In this document: piece after piece, positions 18,040 to 27,645 of the stretch
Numbering within the stretch: the stretch's first letter is position 1
How the letters are laid out: each line of letters opens with the position of its first letter
From: Pontibacter sp. HSC-36F09
GTDB lineage: Bacteria; Bacteroidota; Bacteroidia; Cytophagales; Hymenobacteraceae
Assembly (NCBI RefSeq): GCF_024171605.1
Contig: NZ_JALKAA010000001.1
Location: 310,001-374,000 of the forward strand
Direction of reading: 5' to 3'
DNA: 64,000 nt
The notes under the pieces: generated by a model
Databases searched by the model: none
The model's input: only the letters and a program-made list of their open reading frames with translations
Told to the model about the DNA's origin: nothing
Translations under genes and position numbers: made by a program

Positions 18040-18888
18040 TTATACCGTCGGATCCTCGTCCGTAATCGCCGTTAGTAGTTTTGTTACTTCGGTTGCCTTT
18101 TCCAGGTCATTGGTCTTTTCGAATGAAAATGCCAGGTTGCGCAGCGCTCTTTTCACAATCTCGATGTTAGAGCATGGTTCGTAGAAAATATCTACCGGGT
18201 TGAGGTTGAGCTGCACGATGTAGTTGTCGATGTCTGCTTTCGAGAGCATCAGGCCTTTGTTGTACACATTGATGTAGAACTGCACCTCACCTAGTTTATA
18301 GGTCAAAATAAAGAGGTTCGGCAGATTCACGCCATAAACCGGCATCCCCAATCGCTGCGCAACGGTCATGTAGATCACACAAAGCGTCAGCGGGTTCCCG
18401 CGTCTCGTCTCCAAAGCCAGGTGCATCATGGAGTTCGACGGGGAGTGAAAGTTCTTGGTATTGGCCGAGAACTTCTTGTCACGGAAGAGCGAGTTGTTCA
18501 GCGACTTCACCTGGTCATAAGGGTGCATATCGTCCTTCATGCTTGTCCAGGCGTCGTAGTATAGCTGATCGAGCCCTCTCGATAAGGTAGCCAGTTCCAC
18601 GTCCGGGTACAGGTAGGTGTTTACTAACCACATCCCTTCTACCAGGTCCTGTCCTCCACGCTCTTTCCAGTTTTTGAGGCGCTGCAACAGGCCGTCAAAC
18701 TGCAAACTGTGGATCAGGTCCTCAATTCGCTTCTGCAGGTCCGAGTTCAGGGTTTCCTCCCATTCCTCTTCCAGAAAGGGAATAATGCTCTCCCCCAACG
18801 ATACAATCTTCTGCTCTACGTGTGACGCGACCTCATAATCTATATCATCCAACAGCGAGATCATCGCCTTTATCTCCTTCTTTGTCAA
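18040..18888 (-). CDS. SirB1-like/transglutaminase-like family protein
   Basis: A cytoplasmic protein of 282 residues (274 if the ATG at 18864 is used). Its middle part fits the SirB1 N-terminal transglutaminase-like fold: NSLFRDKKFSANTKNFHSP, then ETRRGNPLTLCVIYMTVAQR with GMPVYGVNLPNLFIL. In catalytic transglutaminase-like proteins a Cys nucleophile sits in this region; here C is present in LTLCVIY. The C-terminal helices (NIEIVKRALRNLAFSFEKTND) look TPR-like. The listed start is TTG; the ATG at 18864 has AAGGAG about 9 bp upstream, unusual for this genome, so either start is possible. Function unknown; relatives are often annotated as regulators without proof. Confidence 0.75.
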   Translation of the reverse strand: MTKKEIKAMISLLDDIDYEVASHVEQKIVSLGESIIPFLEEEWEETLNSDLQKRIEDLIHSLQFDGLLQRLKNWKERGGQDLVEGMWLVNTYLYPDVELATLSRGLDQLYYDAWTSMKDDMHPYDQVKSLNNSLFRDKKFSANTKNFHSPSNSMMHLALETRRGNPLTLCVIYMTVAQRLGMPVYGVNLPNLFILTYKLGEVQFYINVYNKGLMLSKADIDNYIVQLNLNPVDIFYEPCSNIEIVKRALRNLAFSFEKTNDLEKATEVTKLLTAITDEDPTV

Positions 18889-19209
18889 AATAATGCGTAA
18901 TAGTTAAAGCGTAATGAATAATAGTTGAACAGTACGATTGCCAAAATCAACTACAGTACTGTTCTCCTTAAAACTAACCACTTATTCCTCCCGAAGATTT
19001 CAGAATGGAAAATAAAATCCAACTTATTTCGACGTAAGCCTGCTGCGCACTGTCTAAGACCTTCTTTTCCGATCGATATTCAGCATGAAGTGATCGGAGT
19101 CTACAGTATGATTTTGGATTAACCTGAATCCCAATTAAACGGAAATGGTTCTAGTAGGTATAGCACTGGAGGGACAATGAATTATACCGCCACTGCTATA
19201 CCTGCATGA
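18889..19209. other. Intergenic region with an inverted TATACCT pair
   Basis: 321 bp with no credible gene. At its end, AGGTATAGCA (19156-19165) and TGCTATACCT (19194-19203) form a 10-bp inverted pair just past the carboxyltransferase stop codon; a hairpin there could act as a 3' end. I see no canonical terminator with a T-tract. Confidence 0.6.
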
Positions 19210-20838
19210 TCATGTTTGAATCACACCCACATTGTACGGTTTTTCGATTGGCGCGTGGTTGGCAGCTTCTATTCCCATTGAGATCACCTTGCGGGTCTCC
19301 AACGGGTCGATGATGCCGTCGACCCACAGACGTGCCGCCGCGTAGTATGGTGATAGCTCTTCGTTATACTTCGCTTTGATTCTTTCGAGCAACTCGTTCT
19401 CTGCCTCTGGGGTTATTTCCTCTCCTTTCGCTTTCAGAGCTGATACCTGAATCTGCAGCAAGGTATTGGCTGCCGCGGCACCACTCATCACAGCCAGCTG
19501 CGCCGATGGCCAGGCGTAGATCAGGCGTGGGTCGTAGGCTTTGCCGCACATGGCGTAGTTGCCGGCACCGTAGCTGTTCCCCAGAATGATGGTGAACTTC
19601 GGCACCACCGAGTTGGCCATGGCATTCACCATTTTGGCGCCGTCTTTAATAATGCCGCCATGCTCGGCCTTGCTGCCTACCATAAAGCCCGACACATCGT
19701 GCAGGAACACCAGCGGAATCTTCTTCTGGTTACAGTTCATGATAAAGCGGGCCGCCTTGTCAGCTGAGTCGGAGTAGATCACGCCGCCCATCTGCATTTC
19801 GCCTTTTTTGCTTTTCACGATCTTGCGCTGGTTGGCCACTATACCTACCGCCCAGCCATCGATCCGGCCCAGACCACAGATTAGCGTCTGGCCGTACAGT
19901 TCCTTGTAAGGCTCAAACTCAGAGTTGTCGACCAGGCGATGGATGATGTCCATCATGTCGTAGGGCTTGGTGCGGTCTGCTGGCAGCATGCCGTAGATTT
20001 CCTTCTCGTCGAGCTTCGGAGCGGCAGGCTCCACACGACTGAAACCAGCCTTCGGGTTTTCACCCAATTTGTCGAAAATAGTACGAATATGATCCAGCGC
20101 CTCTTTGTCGTCTTTGCACTTGTAGTCGGTCACGCCGGATATCTCGCAGTGGGTAGAAGCTCCGCCCAGCGTTTCGTTGTCGATGCTTTCGCCAATAGCT
20201 GACTTCACCAGGTATGAGCCACCCAGGAACACGGAGCCTGTGCCTTCCACGATGAGGGCTTCATCGCTCATGATCGGCAGGTAGGCACCACCGGCCACGC
20301 AGCTGCCCATGATCGCGGCAATCTGCACGATGCCCATGGAACTCATCACGGCATTGTTGCGGAACATGCGGCCGAAGTGCTCTTTGTCCGGGAATATCTC
20401 GTCCTGCATCGGCAAAAACACGCCGGCGCTGTCCACCAGGTATACGATCGGCAGTTTGTTCTCAATCGAGATCTCCTGTGCCCGCAGGTTCTTCTTGGCC
20501 GTGATCGGGAACCAGGCGCCGGCTTTTACGGTGGCATCATTCGCTACTACCACACACTGACGGCCTTTGATGTAGCCTATACCTGTCACCACGCCGCCAC
20601 TTGGGCAGCCGCCTACTTCCTGGTACATACCTTCGCCAGCAAAGGCACCTACTTCCAGAAACTCGGTACCTTCGTCGAGCAAGTAGTCGATGCGTTCGCG
20701 GGCTGTCATTTTACCTTTGGCATGCTCTTTTGCGATGCGCTTTTCGCCGCCGCCCAGGTGTACTTTCTTCAGTTTGCTTTTCAGCTGGAAACTCAGCTGT
20801 TTGAGAGAGTCTTCGTTCTTATTGAATTCGATATCCAT
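19210..20838 (-). CDS. Acyl-CoA carboxylase carboxyltransferase (beta) subunit
   Basis: Transfers CO2 from carboxybiotin to an acyl-CoA. The 542-residue protein has both crotonase-like halves. The N-terminal half shows GGGEKRIAKEHAKGKMTARER, DSAGVFLPMQDEIFPD and MGSCVAGGAYLPIMSDEA; the C-terminal half shows FLHDVSGFMVGSKAEHGG, ILGNSYGAGNYAMCGKAYDP and WPSAQLAVMSGAAAANTL. The DSAG-x-LP-x-QDE-x-FPD segment and the spacing resemble methylcrotonyl-CoA carboxylase beta more than propionyl-CoA carboxylase beta, but substrate is not certain. The biotin carboxylase/carrier subunit is not in this window. A -7 element lies upstream inside the terminator region of the MCE gene. Confidence 0.9.
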   Translation of the reverse strand: MDIEFNKNEDSLKQLSFQLKSKLKKVHLGGGEKRIAKEHAKGKMTARERIDYLLDEGTEFLEVGAFAGEGMYQEVGGCPSGGVVTGIGYIKGRQCVVVANDATVKAGAWFPITAKKNLRAQEISIENKLPIVYLVDSAGVFLPMQDEIFPDKEHFGRMFRNNAVMSSMGIVQIAAIMGSCVAGGAYLPIMSDEALIVEGTGSVFLGGSYLVKSAIGESIDNETLGGASTHCEISGVTDYKCKDDKEALDHIRTIFDKLGENPKAGFSRVEPAAPKLDEKEIYGMLPADRTKPYDMMDIIHRLVDNSEFEPYKELYGQTLICGLGRIDGWAVGIVANQRKIVKSKKGEMQMGGVIYSDSADKAARFIMNCNQKKIPLVFLHDVSGFMVGSKAEHGGIIKDGAKMVNAMANSVVPKFTIILGNSYGAGNYAMCGKAYDPRLIYAWPSAQLAVMSGAAAANTLLQIQVSALKAKGEEITPEAENELLERIKAKYNEELSPYYAAARLWVDGIIDPLETRKVISMGIEAANHAPIEKPYNVGVIQT

Positions 20839-20877
20839 GAAGGGGTTATTATAAATAAGGGGACTACTTACAATGAA

Positions 20878-20900
20878 AAATCCGCTTTAAGGGCGGATTT
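20878..20900 (-). terminator. Rho-independent terminator after the MCE/MlaD gene
   Basis: An 8-bp stem (20878-20885 with 20893-20900) and a 7-nt loop, followed on the minus strand by TTTTT. It lies only 28 bp from the MCE stop codon. Confidence 0.8.
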
Positions 20901-20902
20901 CA

Positions 20903-20910
20903 CAAATATA
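20903..20910 (-). promoter_or_regulatory. Promoter -7 element for the carboxyltransferase
   Basis: TATATTTG on the minus strand, an exact TAnnTTTG match. It directly precedes the MCE terminator hairpin, so the new transcript would start in or near the hairpin. No clear -33 TTG. Confidence 0.5.
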
Positions 20911-20928
20911 CAATTTTTATAAGATGCA

Positions 20929-21984
20929 CTATTGCCTTTTTGTGGTGTCACCAGGCACTACTTTTACCGAGTCGGGCGCCGGGCGACGGAACTCATCCGG
21001 GTTCTCGTCCTGCAGCTCCTTTACCTCCTCCAACGTGATCACGCGCCCTGTAGCATCTACCTTATACCTGTCTTTGCGACCAATAAGCGAGAACTGCACA
21101 TAGCGTTTCGGGTAGGCCTGTATGTCGCGCAGCAGCAGGTTTAGCGCCTCTGTCGAGCGGTTCATGTTCTGGTATAGTTGCTCGTCGTTCATCAAACGGC
21201 CCAAAGAGCCCTCGTTGGAGTTGAGTTTGGCGATTGTAGCTTCCAGTTCGTTCACGGCCGAGTTGGCATCTGCTACCAGTTTCTTGACTTCCACCTGCTT
21301 CAGCGTATCGGTTATCTCCACCATATTCAGCGTGAGCCGGTCGATGTTGCGCTGGGTTTGGTTGAGGGCGGAGGTGAGCTGGCTTAGATTCCGGGTGATC
21401 TGGTTGATGTTACGCTGGTTTTCGCGCAGTATCTCGTTTACCGCCTCCGTCGTTTTGTTCGAGTTCGCCAGTATCTGCTGTATGTTGCCTTTAGCCTCAC
21501 TGTCCAGAAGGCGGTTTACGCGCGCCAACGTGGTGTCTACTTTATCGATGACCGGCACCGATTTAGATGAGAGCATGTCGGTGATGCTGGTTTCTTTAAA
21601 GGCGACTAGCTCCTCCCCACCATTGTATTGCTTGTTGTTGTTCTTCAGGTATAGCGTGATAGCTTTGCTCCCTAAAAGATCCGAGTTGCCGAGGCTGGCG
21701 ATGGTAGAGTCCCCGATCTGAAGGTCCTTCCGGACTTCTATGTCCACACGTACCATGTTTGCGCGGTCAGTGAGCAGCTTCAGGTCCTTCACATGGCCAA
21801 CCTGTATGCCGTTCAGAAAGACAGGGTTTGAGATGGTGAGACCATCCACGCTGTCGTATACCACATGATAAGTATTGGATTTGGAGAAGATTGTGGATCC
21901 TTTCAGGAAGTCATACCCGAAATATAGTATTACAATTGCTGCTATACCTAGCAGGGCAACCTTAATTTCCTTTGATATTTTCAC
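20929..21984 (-). CDS. MCE/MlaD family lipid-transport protein
   Basis: Periplasmic, inner-membrane-anchored substrate-binding subunit of an MCE-type lipid transporter. An N-terminal TM (VALLGIAAIVILYFGYDFLK) is followed by the MCE domain, with NTYHVVYDSVDGLTISNPVF, NGIQVGHVKDL and IGDSTIASLGNSDLLGSKAI. Residues about 130-270 are a long coiled coil rich in Asn, Gln and Leu. The C-terminus is charged and Pro-rich. The start is GTG. It follows the amidase by 22 bp, forming an operon. The ATPase and permease (MlaE/MlaF-like) are not in this window. Role in phospholipid traffic between membranes is inferred from the family. Confidence 0.88.
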   Translation of the reverse strand: MKISKEIKVALLGIAAIVILYFGYDFLKGSTIFSKSNTYHVVYDSVDGLTISNPVFLNGIQVGHVKDLKLLTDRANMVRVDIEVRKDLQIGDSTIASLGNSDLLGSKAITLYLKNNNKQYNGGEELVAFKETSITDMLSSKSVPVIDKVDTTLARVNRLLDSEAKGNIQQILANSNKTTEAVNEILRENQRNINQITRNLSQLTSALNQTQRNIDRLTLNMVEITDTLKQVEVKKLVADANSAVNELEATIAKLNSNEGSLGRLMNDEQLYQNMNRSTEALNLLLRDIQAYPKRYVQFSLIGRKDRYKVDATGRVITLEEVKELQDENPDEFRRPAPDSVKVVPGDTTKRQ

Positions 21985-22006
21985 GTAGGTGAGTTTGCGT
22001 TATGCA

Positions 22007-22789
22007 TTAGTTCATGGCTTCAAGCTCTTGCTTGTATTCCTTGAAGGCACGATATATACCTGATGCCATATACGTCTGACCGGTTTTATCGTTAAGGAAT
22101 TTTTCCTCAGTCGGATTGGTCAGGAAGCCTGCCTCGATCAGCACGCTTGGCATATAGGATTTCCAGAGCACCAGAAAGCCTGCCTGCTTCACGCCGCGGC
22201 TGGTGCGCCCCACCCTGTTTTTAAACTCATTTTCTACTTTCTGGGCAAAACGCAGGCTGTTGTCGATGTAGGCGCTCTGGTGCAGCGCAAACATGATGTG
22301 GCTTTGCGGTGAGTTCGGATCGAAGCCGCCGTATTTCTCCTTGTAGTCATCTTCCTGCAAGATAACGGCGTTTTCGCGCTTAGCTACAGCCAGGTTGTTG
22401 TTGGAGGTATGGAGCCCCATGGTATAGGTCTCAGTGCCAAAAGCGGCGGGCGGACCAGCGTTGAGGTGAATGGAGATGAACAGGTCCGCATTGTTCTTGT
22501 TGGCTATACCTGCGCGGTCGATCAGCTCCACAAACGTATCGTCTTTGCGGGTGTAAACAACTTTCACGTCGGGCACGTTCTTTTCAATTAACGCACCGAC
22601 CTGCAGGGCCAACTTTAAGGCCACGTCAGCCTCATGCGAAACTTTGCCGTTACAGCCTATATCTTTGCCACCATGACCCGCATCGATTACTACCGTGCGC
22701 AGCTTGTATGCCTTGCGGTATTCGAGCTTGCTGGAAGAGAGTAAAAGTAAACTTAGGGCCAGAATTGAAATAGTAACAATATTTCTCAC
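22007..22789 (-). CDS. N-acetylmuramoyl-L-alanine amidase (Amidase_3)
   Basis: Zinc-dependent enzyme that cuts the bond between MurNAc and L-Ala in peptidoglycan. Ligand motifs are VVIDAGHGGKDIGCNG (His), SHEADVALKLALQVG (Glu), FISIHLNA (His) and a late VLIEAGFLTNPTEEKFL (catalytic Glu). The N-terminus is a signal peptide or short anchor (ILALSLLLLSSS). The GTG start at 22789 is the only plausible one. The gene is divergent from the LptD-like gene and leads the MCE gene, so the cluster is devoted to envelope building. No SPOR or LysM targeting domain was seen; the 260-residue protein is the minimal catalytic form. Confidence 0.92.
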   Translation of the reverse strand: MRNIVTISILALSLLLLSSSKLEYRKAYKLRTVVIDAGHGGKDIGCNGKVSHEADVALKLALQVGALIEKNVPDVKVVYTRKDDTFVELIDRAGIANKNNADLFISIHLNAGPPAAFGTETYTMGLHTSNNNLAVAKRENAVILQEDDYKEKYGGFDPNSPQSHIMFALHQSAYIDNSLRFAQKVENEFKNRVGRTSRGVKQAGFLVLWKSYMPSVLIEAGFLTNPTEEKFLNDKTGQTYMASGIYRAFKEYKQELEAMN

Positions 22790-22816
22790 AACGCTCGTTA
22801 GTTAAAAGTTAAACAA

Positions 22817-22824
22817 TAACTTTG
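22817..22824 (+). promoter_or_regulatory. Promoter -7 element for the LptD-like gene
   Basis: TAACTTTG, an exact TAnnTTTG match 37 bp before the TTG start, in the 72-bp spacer between divergent genes. The expected -33 position reads TCG (22795-22797), one mismatch from TTG. Confidence 0.55.
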
Positions 22825-22861
22825 TACAAAATAAATAAAACTTTAGGGAAGTCTGAAGAAG

Positions 22862-25561
22862 TTGCGCTACATTTTAATCTTTTTGCTGCTGGTGCAGCTC
22901 GCCGTACTTTCTGCCCAGCCTGTACTGGGCCAAAGGTTACGTCGTGCGCCCGGTACTGCTACACCAAAAGACACTGTCAACATCTCTCCACCTCAGGATT
23001 CGCTTGTGACCACGGCACCCCAGGGCGACATCGAGACCACAATCAATTACTCTGCCAGAGATTCCATTCTGTTTGAAGCAGACCGCAAAGTAGTGCATCT
23101 GTACGGAGATGCCAAAATTGATTACGGTACCATGGAGCTTTCCGCGGCGTACATCCAGATCGACTACGACCTCAACACCCTGACGGCTACGACACTCGCT
23201 GACTCAGCGGGCCAGGAGACTGGTACTCCGGTATTTAAGGACGGCGCGGAAAGTTACGCTGCTAAGCGCATTGCCTATAACTACAAGACCAGGCGTGGCC
23301 GGATCTCTGAAGTAGTAACGCAACAAGGCGAAGGGTATATACATTCCGAGGTGGTGAAAAAAAATGAAACGAACGAAATTTTCGGTCTGCACAACAAGTA
23401 CACCACCTGTAATCTGGAGCACCCGCACTTCTACATCAGTGCCGGCAAGATCAAAGCTATACCTAACGACAAGATTATGTCGGGTCCGTTCAACCTCGTG
23501 ATCGCTGATATACCTACGCCGCTCGGCTTTCTGTTTGGCCTCTTCCCTACACCGAAGAATCAACGCTCATCTGGTGTGATTGTGCCGACCTTCGGCGAAT
23601 CGCGTGCGCGGGGCTTTTACCTGAGCAACGGGGGATACTACCTGGCCCTCAATGACTACATTGGCACCCGCATCACCGGCGACATCTATTCATTGGGCGG
23701 GTATAAGGTGACTGTAGACAATACGTACATCAAACGCTACTCGTACCGTGGCAATCTAAACATCAGCTACGATTATTTTAAAAATGACGAAGCGGATGTG
23801 GCTGACCCGAACCGTTCTACGAACAGTCTGGCCGGCCTGCCACCTAGCCAGCGCACCGCTTTTATTACCTGGTCGCATAGCCCGGTGCAGAAGCCAGGCC
23901 GCGGTCGTTTTTCTGCTAACGTGCGTGCCGGTAGCAGCCAGCACAATCGCGTAAACTACAACAGCCCGAACGCATACCTGGCCCCGACCTTTAACTCAAC
24001 CATCACTTACCAGAAGAACATACAGAACTCCCCCTTTAGCTATACTGCTACGCTGAGCCAGGGCCAGAACAACGGTGGTTTTACAGAAGACGGTAAACCG
24101 CAGCCTACCATTATGCGCTTCACGCTGCCTGACCTTAACTTTGCCATGACGCAGACGAGCTTGTATGAACTCTTCTCGAAGAACGTGCCGACCGGCCAAT
24201 GGTATGAAAACTTCACTTTCGGCTACAACGTACGTGTCCGTAACGAGGTATCTAACCAGGTGCCTGCCCGCAGACTAGGCAACTTACCTGTAGTGGGTGG
24301 CACAGCCAGAGATACCTCTTTTGCGCTTAATTTTGACAACCTGGGCGAGCTCTGGCGAAACGGCCGTAAGAGCGCTGACCACAACTTTAACATCGGGCTG
24401 GGTAACTACAAGGTGCTCCGCTTTTTCAACCTGACGCCAACCGTAAACTACCGCGAATCCTGGTTCGACAACAAACTGACCTATACCTTCGATGAAGAGC
24501 AGCAGGCCGTGCGTATCGATACGGCAGACTTCGGCAGAGTGTACGAATACGGCGCAGGTGCCTCCCTCAACACGACCGTGTACGGTACCGTGCAGTTCCC
24601 GAAGAGCAAGCGGGTAGAGGCCATCCGCCATACTATGATCCCGAGCATCAGCTACGGTTACCGTCCTAACTTCGGCGACGAGAGCCGCTTTGGTTTCTCT
24701 CAAACCACCCAGGTAGCGATAGACTCGCTGACGAACCAGCCAATCTTCCAGACGCTGCCACGCTTTAACGGCAACGTGCCTTCGGGAGGCTTGCAAAGCA
24801 ACCTGAGCATGCAGATCAATAACCGCGTCGAGATGAAAGTCCGCTCACGCAGCGACTCCACGGAGGCCAAATCGGAGAAAGTAAGCCTGATCGACAACCT
24901 GAATATAGGAGCTTCCTACAACCTGGCTGCCGACTCGCTACGTCTTTCCAATATCAACATCAGCATGAACACACGCTTGTTCAAAGTGTTTGATGTGAAT
25001 TTCACCTCCACCCTCGACCCTTACCAGCTCAGCCCGGACGGCAACCGCCGTATCGACCGCTTTATGCTGGAGTCTCCTGGTTTTAAACTAGCCAGGCTGA
25101 CCAATGCCAACCTGAGTGTGCGGGCCAACTTTAACCCGGAAGCGCGGTCTACGAACACGCCACCGCCCACTAACCTGCCCGGCATGCTGAACCCGAACGA
25201 CCAGTTCCTGCCAGATTATGTGGACTTCAACATCCCCTGGACGCTGAACCTGGACTATACGATCTACTATACCGGAGGCACACAGCAGAACCGGGGCGAG
25301 ATTACGCAGAACATTGGCATGCAGGGCACCCTGAACCTGACTGAAAAGTGGAAGTTTGGCTACATGGCCGGGTATGACTTTACTAACCAGAATATCTCTA
25401 ACGCCAGCCTCGACATTTACCGCGACCTACACTGCTGGGAAATGAGCATCGGCTGGAGACCATTCGGTTTGATGCGCGGCTATAACGTGACCATCAACGC
25501 CCGATCTGCTCTGCTGCGCGACCTGAAGCTCTCCCGGAACAGATCAGGTATGAACCGATAA
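22862..25561 (+). CDS. lptD: LptD-like outer-membrane LPS assembly protein
   Basis: Outer-membrane barrel thought to insert lipopolysaccharide into the outer leaflet. An N-terminal signal peptide ([20 protein letters not shown]) is followed by a Pro/Thr linker and an OstA/LptA-like beta-jellyroll ([35 protein letters not shown]). From about residue 205 comes the barrel, with the family phrase [15 protein letters not shown] and [20 protein letters not shown]. The last segments contain many aromatic-ended beta-strands. At 899 aa it has the size usual in Bacteroidota. The TTG start is chosen because no ATG precedes the signal peptide and it falls correctly after the -7 element. Its LptE partner is not nearby. 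Confidence 0.85.
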   Translation: MRYILIFLLLVQLAVLSAQPVLGQRLRRAPGTATPKDTVNISPPQDSLVTTAPQGDIETTINYSARDSILFEADRKVVHLYGDAKIDYGTMELSAAYIQIDYDLNTLTATTLADSAGQETGTPVFKDGAESYAAKRIAYNYKTRRGRISEVVTQQGEGYIHSEVVKKNETNEIFGLHNKYTTCNLEHPHFYISAGKIKAIPNDKIMSGPFNLVIADIPTPLGFLFGLFPTPKNQRSSGVIVPTFGESRARGFYLSNGGYYLALNDYIGTRITGDIYSLGGYKVTVDNTYIKRYSYRGNLNISYDYFKNDEADVADPNRSTNSLAGLPPSQRTAFITWSHSPVQKPGRGRFSANVRAGSSQHNRVNYNSPNAYLAPTFNSTITYQKNIQNSPFSYTATLSQGQNNGGFTEDGKPQPTIMRFTLPDLNFAMTQTSLYELFSKNVPTGQWYENFTFGYNVRVRNEVSNQVPARRLGNLPVVGGTARDTSFALNFDNLGELWRNGRKSADHNFNIGLGNYKVLRFFNLTPTVNYRESWFDNKLTYTFDEEQQAVRIDTADFGRVYEYGAGASLNTTVYGTVQFPKSKRVEAIRHTMIPSISYGYRPNFGDESRFGFSQTTQVAIDSLTNQPIFQTLPRFNGNVPSGGLQSNLSMQINNRVEMKVRSRSDSTEAKSEKVSLIDNLNIGASYNLAADSLRLSNINISMNTRLFKVFDVNFTSTLDPYQLSPDGNRRIDRFMLESPGFKLARLTNANLSVRANFNPEARSTNTPPPTNLPGMLNPNDQFLPDYVDFNIPWTLNLDYTIYYTGGTQQNRGEITQNIGMQGTLNLTEKWKFGYMAGYDFTNQNISNASLDIYRDLHCWEMSIGWRPFGLMRGYNVTINARSALLRDLKLSRNRSGMNR

Positions 25562-25570
25562 CCCCTGTAA

Positions 25571-25600
25571 CAGCCACTTGCCAAAGCGGGTGGCTGTTTT
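25571..25600 (+). terminator. Rho-independent terminator after the LptD-like gene
   Basis: A 7-bp stem (25571-25577 with 25590-25596), then TTTTGTTTT. Confidence 0.75.
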
Positions 25601-25613
25601 GTTTTGAATTTCA

Positions 25614-25621
25614 TACTTTTG
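25614..25621 (+). promoter_or_regulatory. Promoter -7 element for panB
   Basis: TACTTTTG, an exact TAnnTTTG match 23 bp before the start codon. No -33 TTG at the right spacing. Confidence 0.5.
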
Positions 25622-25644
25622 AATCGAACCCAAACCAGCATCCT

Positions 25645-26463
25645 ATGTCTGTTCATAAAAGCGACGTAAAAAAAGTTACCACGCACCAGCTGCAGAATAT
25701 GAAAGAGCGCGGCGAGAAGATCTCCATGCTCACAGCTTACGACTACTCGATGGCCACCATTCTGGACGCAGCCGGCGTAGACGTACTGCTTGTCGGTGAC
25801 TCTGCCTCCAACGTAATGGCCGGCCACGAGACAACGCTCCCCATTACACTGGACCAGATGATCTACCATGCCTCTTCGGTAATACGGGGCGTGAACCGCG
25901 CCTTTGTGGTGGTGGACCTGCCCTTCGGCTCTTACCAGGGCAATTCTTCGGAGGCGCTGCGTTCTACCATCCGCATCATGAAGGAGTCTGGCGCACATGG
26001 TATCAAGCTGGAAGGCGGTGCTGAGATAAAGGAATCGATCGTGCGCATCCTGAGTGCGGGCGTACCTGTGATGGGCCACCTGGGCCTGACCCCACAGTCT
26101 ATATATAAGTTCGGCACCTATACCGTACGCGCCAAAGAAGAAGCCGAAGCGCAGAAGCTGATCGACGACGCCCTCCTGCTACAGGAACTGGGCTGTTTCT
26201 CGATCGTGCTGGAGAAAATTCCTTCGGAACTGGCCAAGCGCGTTGCCGAAAAGCTGGAAATTCCGATCATAGGTATAGGCGCGGGCCCGCACGTGGATGG
26301 ACAAGTGCTGGTGGTACACGACATGCTGGGCATCAACAAAGAATTCAAACCCCGCTTCCTGCGTCGCTACGCCGATCTGCATACTATTATGACTGATGCC
26401 GTGCAGAACTACGTGAAGGATGTTAAGAGCAAAGATTTCCCGAACGAGAAAGAAGCCTATTAA
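25645..26463 (+). CDS. panB: 3-methyl-2-oxobutanoate hydroxymethyltransferase
   Basis: First committed step of pantothenate (and so CoA) synthesis: adds a hydroxymethyl group from 5,10-methylene-THF to 2-oxoisovalerate. Full length at 272 aa, TIM barrel. Motifs: [39 protein letters not shown] (metal-binding Asp), [40 protein letters not shown] (catalytic Glu region) and [20 protein letters not shown]. PanC is not adjacent. The pseudouridine synthase gene follows after 160 bp. Confidence 0.96.
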   Translation: MSVHKSDVKKVTTHQLQNMKERGEKISMLTAYDYSMATILDAAGVDVLLVGDSASNVMAGHETTLPITLDQMIYHASSVIRGVNRAFVVVDLPFGSYQGNSSEALRSTIRIMKESGAHGIKLEGGAEIKESIVRILSAGVPVMGHLGLTPQSIYKFGTYTVRAKEEAEAQKLIDDALLLQELGCFSIVLEKIPSELAKRVAEKLEIPIIGIGAGPHVDGQVLVVHDMLGINKEFKPRFLRRYADLHTIMTDAVQNYVKDVKSKDFPNEKEAY

Positions 26464-26625
26464 AGTTAGAGAGGTGACGAATTGGAGAGTTATACCTGGA
26501 GTAGTATCTCTGAGGTATAACTCTCTTACCTTTCGTTTCAAACTGTACTTCTCACTGCACAAAAGCTACACTCACACTGGGCTCGCCAACATGTTAGGCT
26601 TACGCCCCTCCCCTAATCTATACCT

Positions 26626-27306
26626 ATGGCCTTAGATGTTCTTTTTGAGGATAACCATGTGCTGGTGGTGAATAAGCCGGCTGGACTGCTCGTGCACGGC
26701 GATGAAACCGGCGATGAATGTCTTGCTGACCTGGCCAAAGCCTACATCAAAGAGAAGTACAACAAGCCGGGCAATGTCTACATCGGGGTTGTACACCGTT
26801 TGGACAGACCGGTGAGCGGGGTGGTGCTCCTGGCCAAAACCTCGAAAGCCCTTACCCGCCTCAACGAACTCTTCCGAAGCAAAAAGACTGTAAAAACCTA
26901 TTGGGCGATCGTGTTCAACCGGCCTGCTATACCTGAGCAGACACTCGTGCACTGGCTCATAAAGGACAGCAGTCGCAACGTGACCAAAGCCTACGCCCGC
27001 GAAAGCAAAAGTGGGCTACGCTCCGAGCTGAGCTACCGCCTGGTCGGGCAACATGACAACGTCTACCTGCTGGAAGTGAATCCGGTGACGGGCCGTCCGC
27101 ACCAGATCCGGGTGCAGCTGGCCTCCATGAACTGCCCCATTGTAGGTGACCTGAGGTATGGCGCCAGTAAACCACTACCCGACAAGAGCATCGCCCTGCA
27201 TGCCCGCAGCCTACAGTTCGAGCATCCTACCCTGAAGACCATGATTACTGTCACTGCACCTCTGCCTGCTGCTCCGATCTGGTCACCTTTCAGGCCGAAA
27301 GAATAG
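26626..27306 (+). CDS. RluA-family RNA pseudouridine synthase
   Basis: Isomerises uridine to pseudouridine in rRNA or tRNA. The catalytic Asp lies in VVHRLDRPVSGVVLLAKT (about residues 62-79). Also seen: LVVNKPAGLLVHG, the N-terminal family motif, and the C-terminal NPVTGRPHQIRVQLASMNCP with IVGDLRYG. At 226 aa there is no S4 domain, so it is a short single-domain member (RluC/RluD-like catalytic core only). The target uridine cannot be told from sequence. Confidence 0.92.
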   Translation: MALDVLFEDNHVLVVNKPAGLLVHGDETGDECLADLAKAYIKEKYNKPGNVYIGVVHRLDRPVSGVVLLAKTSKALTRLNELFRSKKTVKTYWAIVFNRPAIPEQTLVHWLIKDSSRNVTKAYARESKSGLRSELSYRLVGQHDNVYLLEVNPVTGRPHQIRVQLASMNCPIVGDLRYGASKPLPDKSIALHARSLQFEHPTLKTMITVTAPLPAAPIWSPFRPKE

Positions 27307-27645
27307 CTTGGTGTAATGCTTCCTGCTGATTGAGAATTAATCCGTAAAAGGTTAACCGATTGGCGAACCACCCATCAGTCCACTTGCTTCGGCGTCACTT
27401 TTATCAAATAGGTTATCGCCTTATACCATAACCTGTAGTAATAACCCAACAATTTTCTGAACTCCTCCTTATTTATTGATCATTACCGCTTTCCGCAAAC
27501 TGACATTTATCATCTTTCTGAACTTTTATACCGGTTTTTATTCTTTCTATAGAATCAGATCGTAATTTTGCGGAGGCTTGGTGGGTGCCTTGAGCAACCA
27601 CTATACCTGAATCAGAATTAATCACCTCCATATACTTATTGCTTA
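27307..27645. other. Intergenic region, 339 bp
   Basis: AT-rich and without an ORF. Holds a -7 element (27563-27570) for the desaturase and a TATACCT copy at about 27603. Nothing else recognised. Confidence 0.6.
27563..27570 (+). promoter_or_regulatory. Promoter -7 element for the desaturase
   Basis: TAATTTTG, exact TAnnTTTG. The -33 position reads TTC. The leader would be about 70 nt. Confidence 0.5.

Noticed and set aside
22862..22864. TTG start of the LptD-like gene as an error
   Set aside because: TTG fits here because the signal peptide begins directly after it and a -7 element lies upstream; other TTG starts (meaB, UbiA, polX) support its use.
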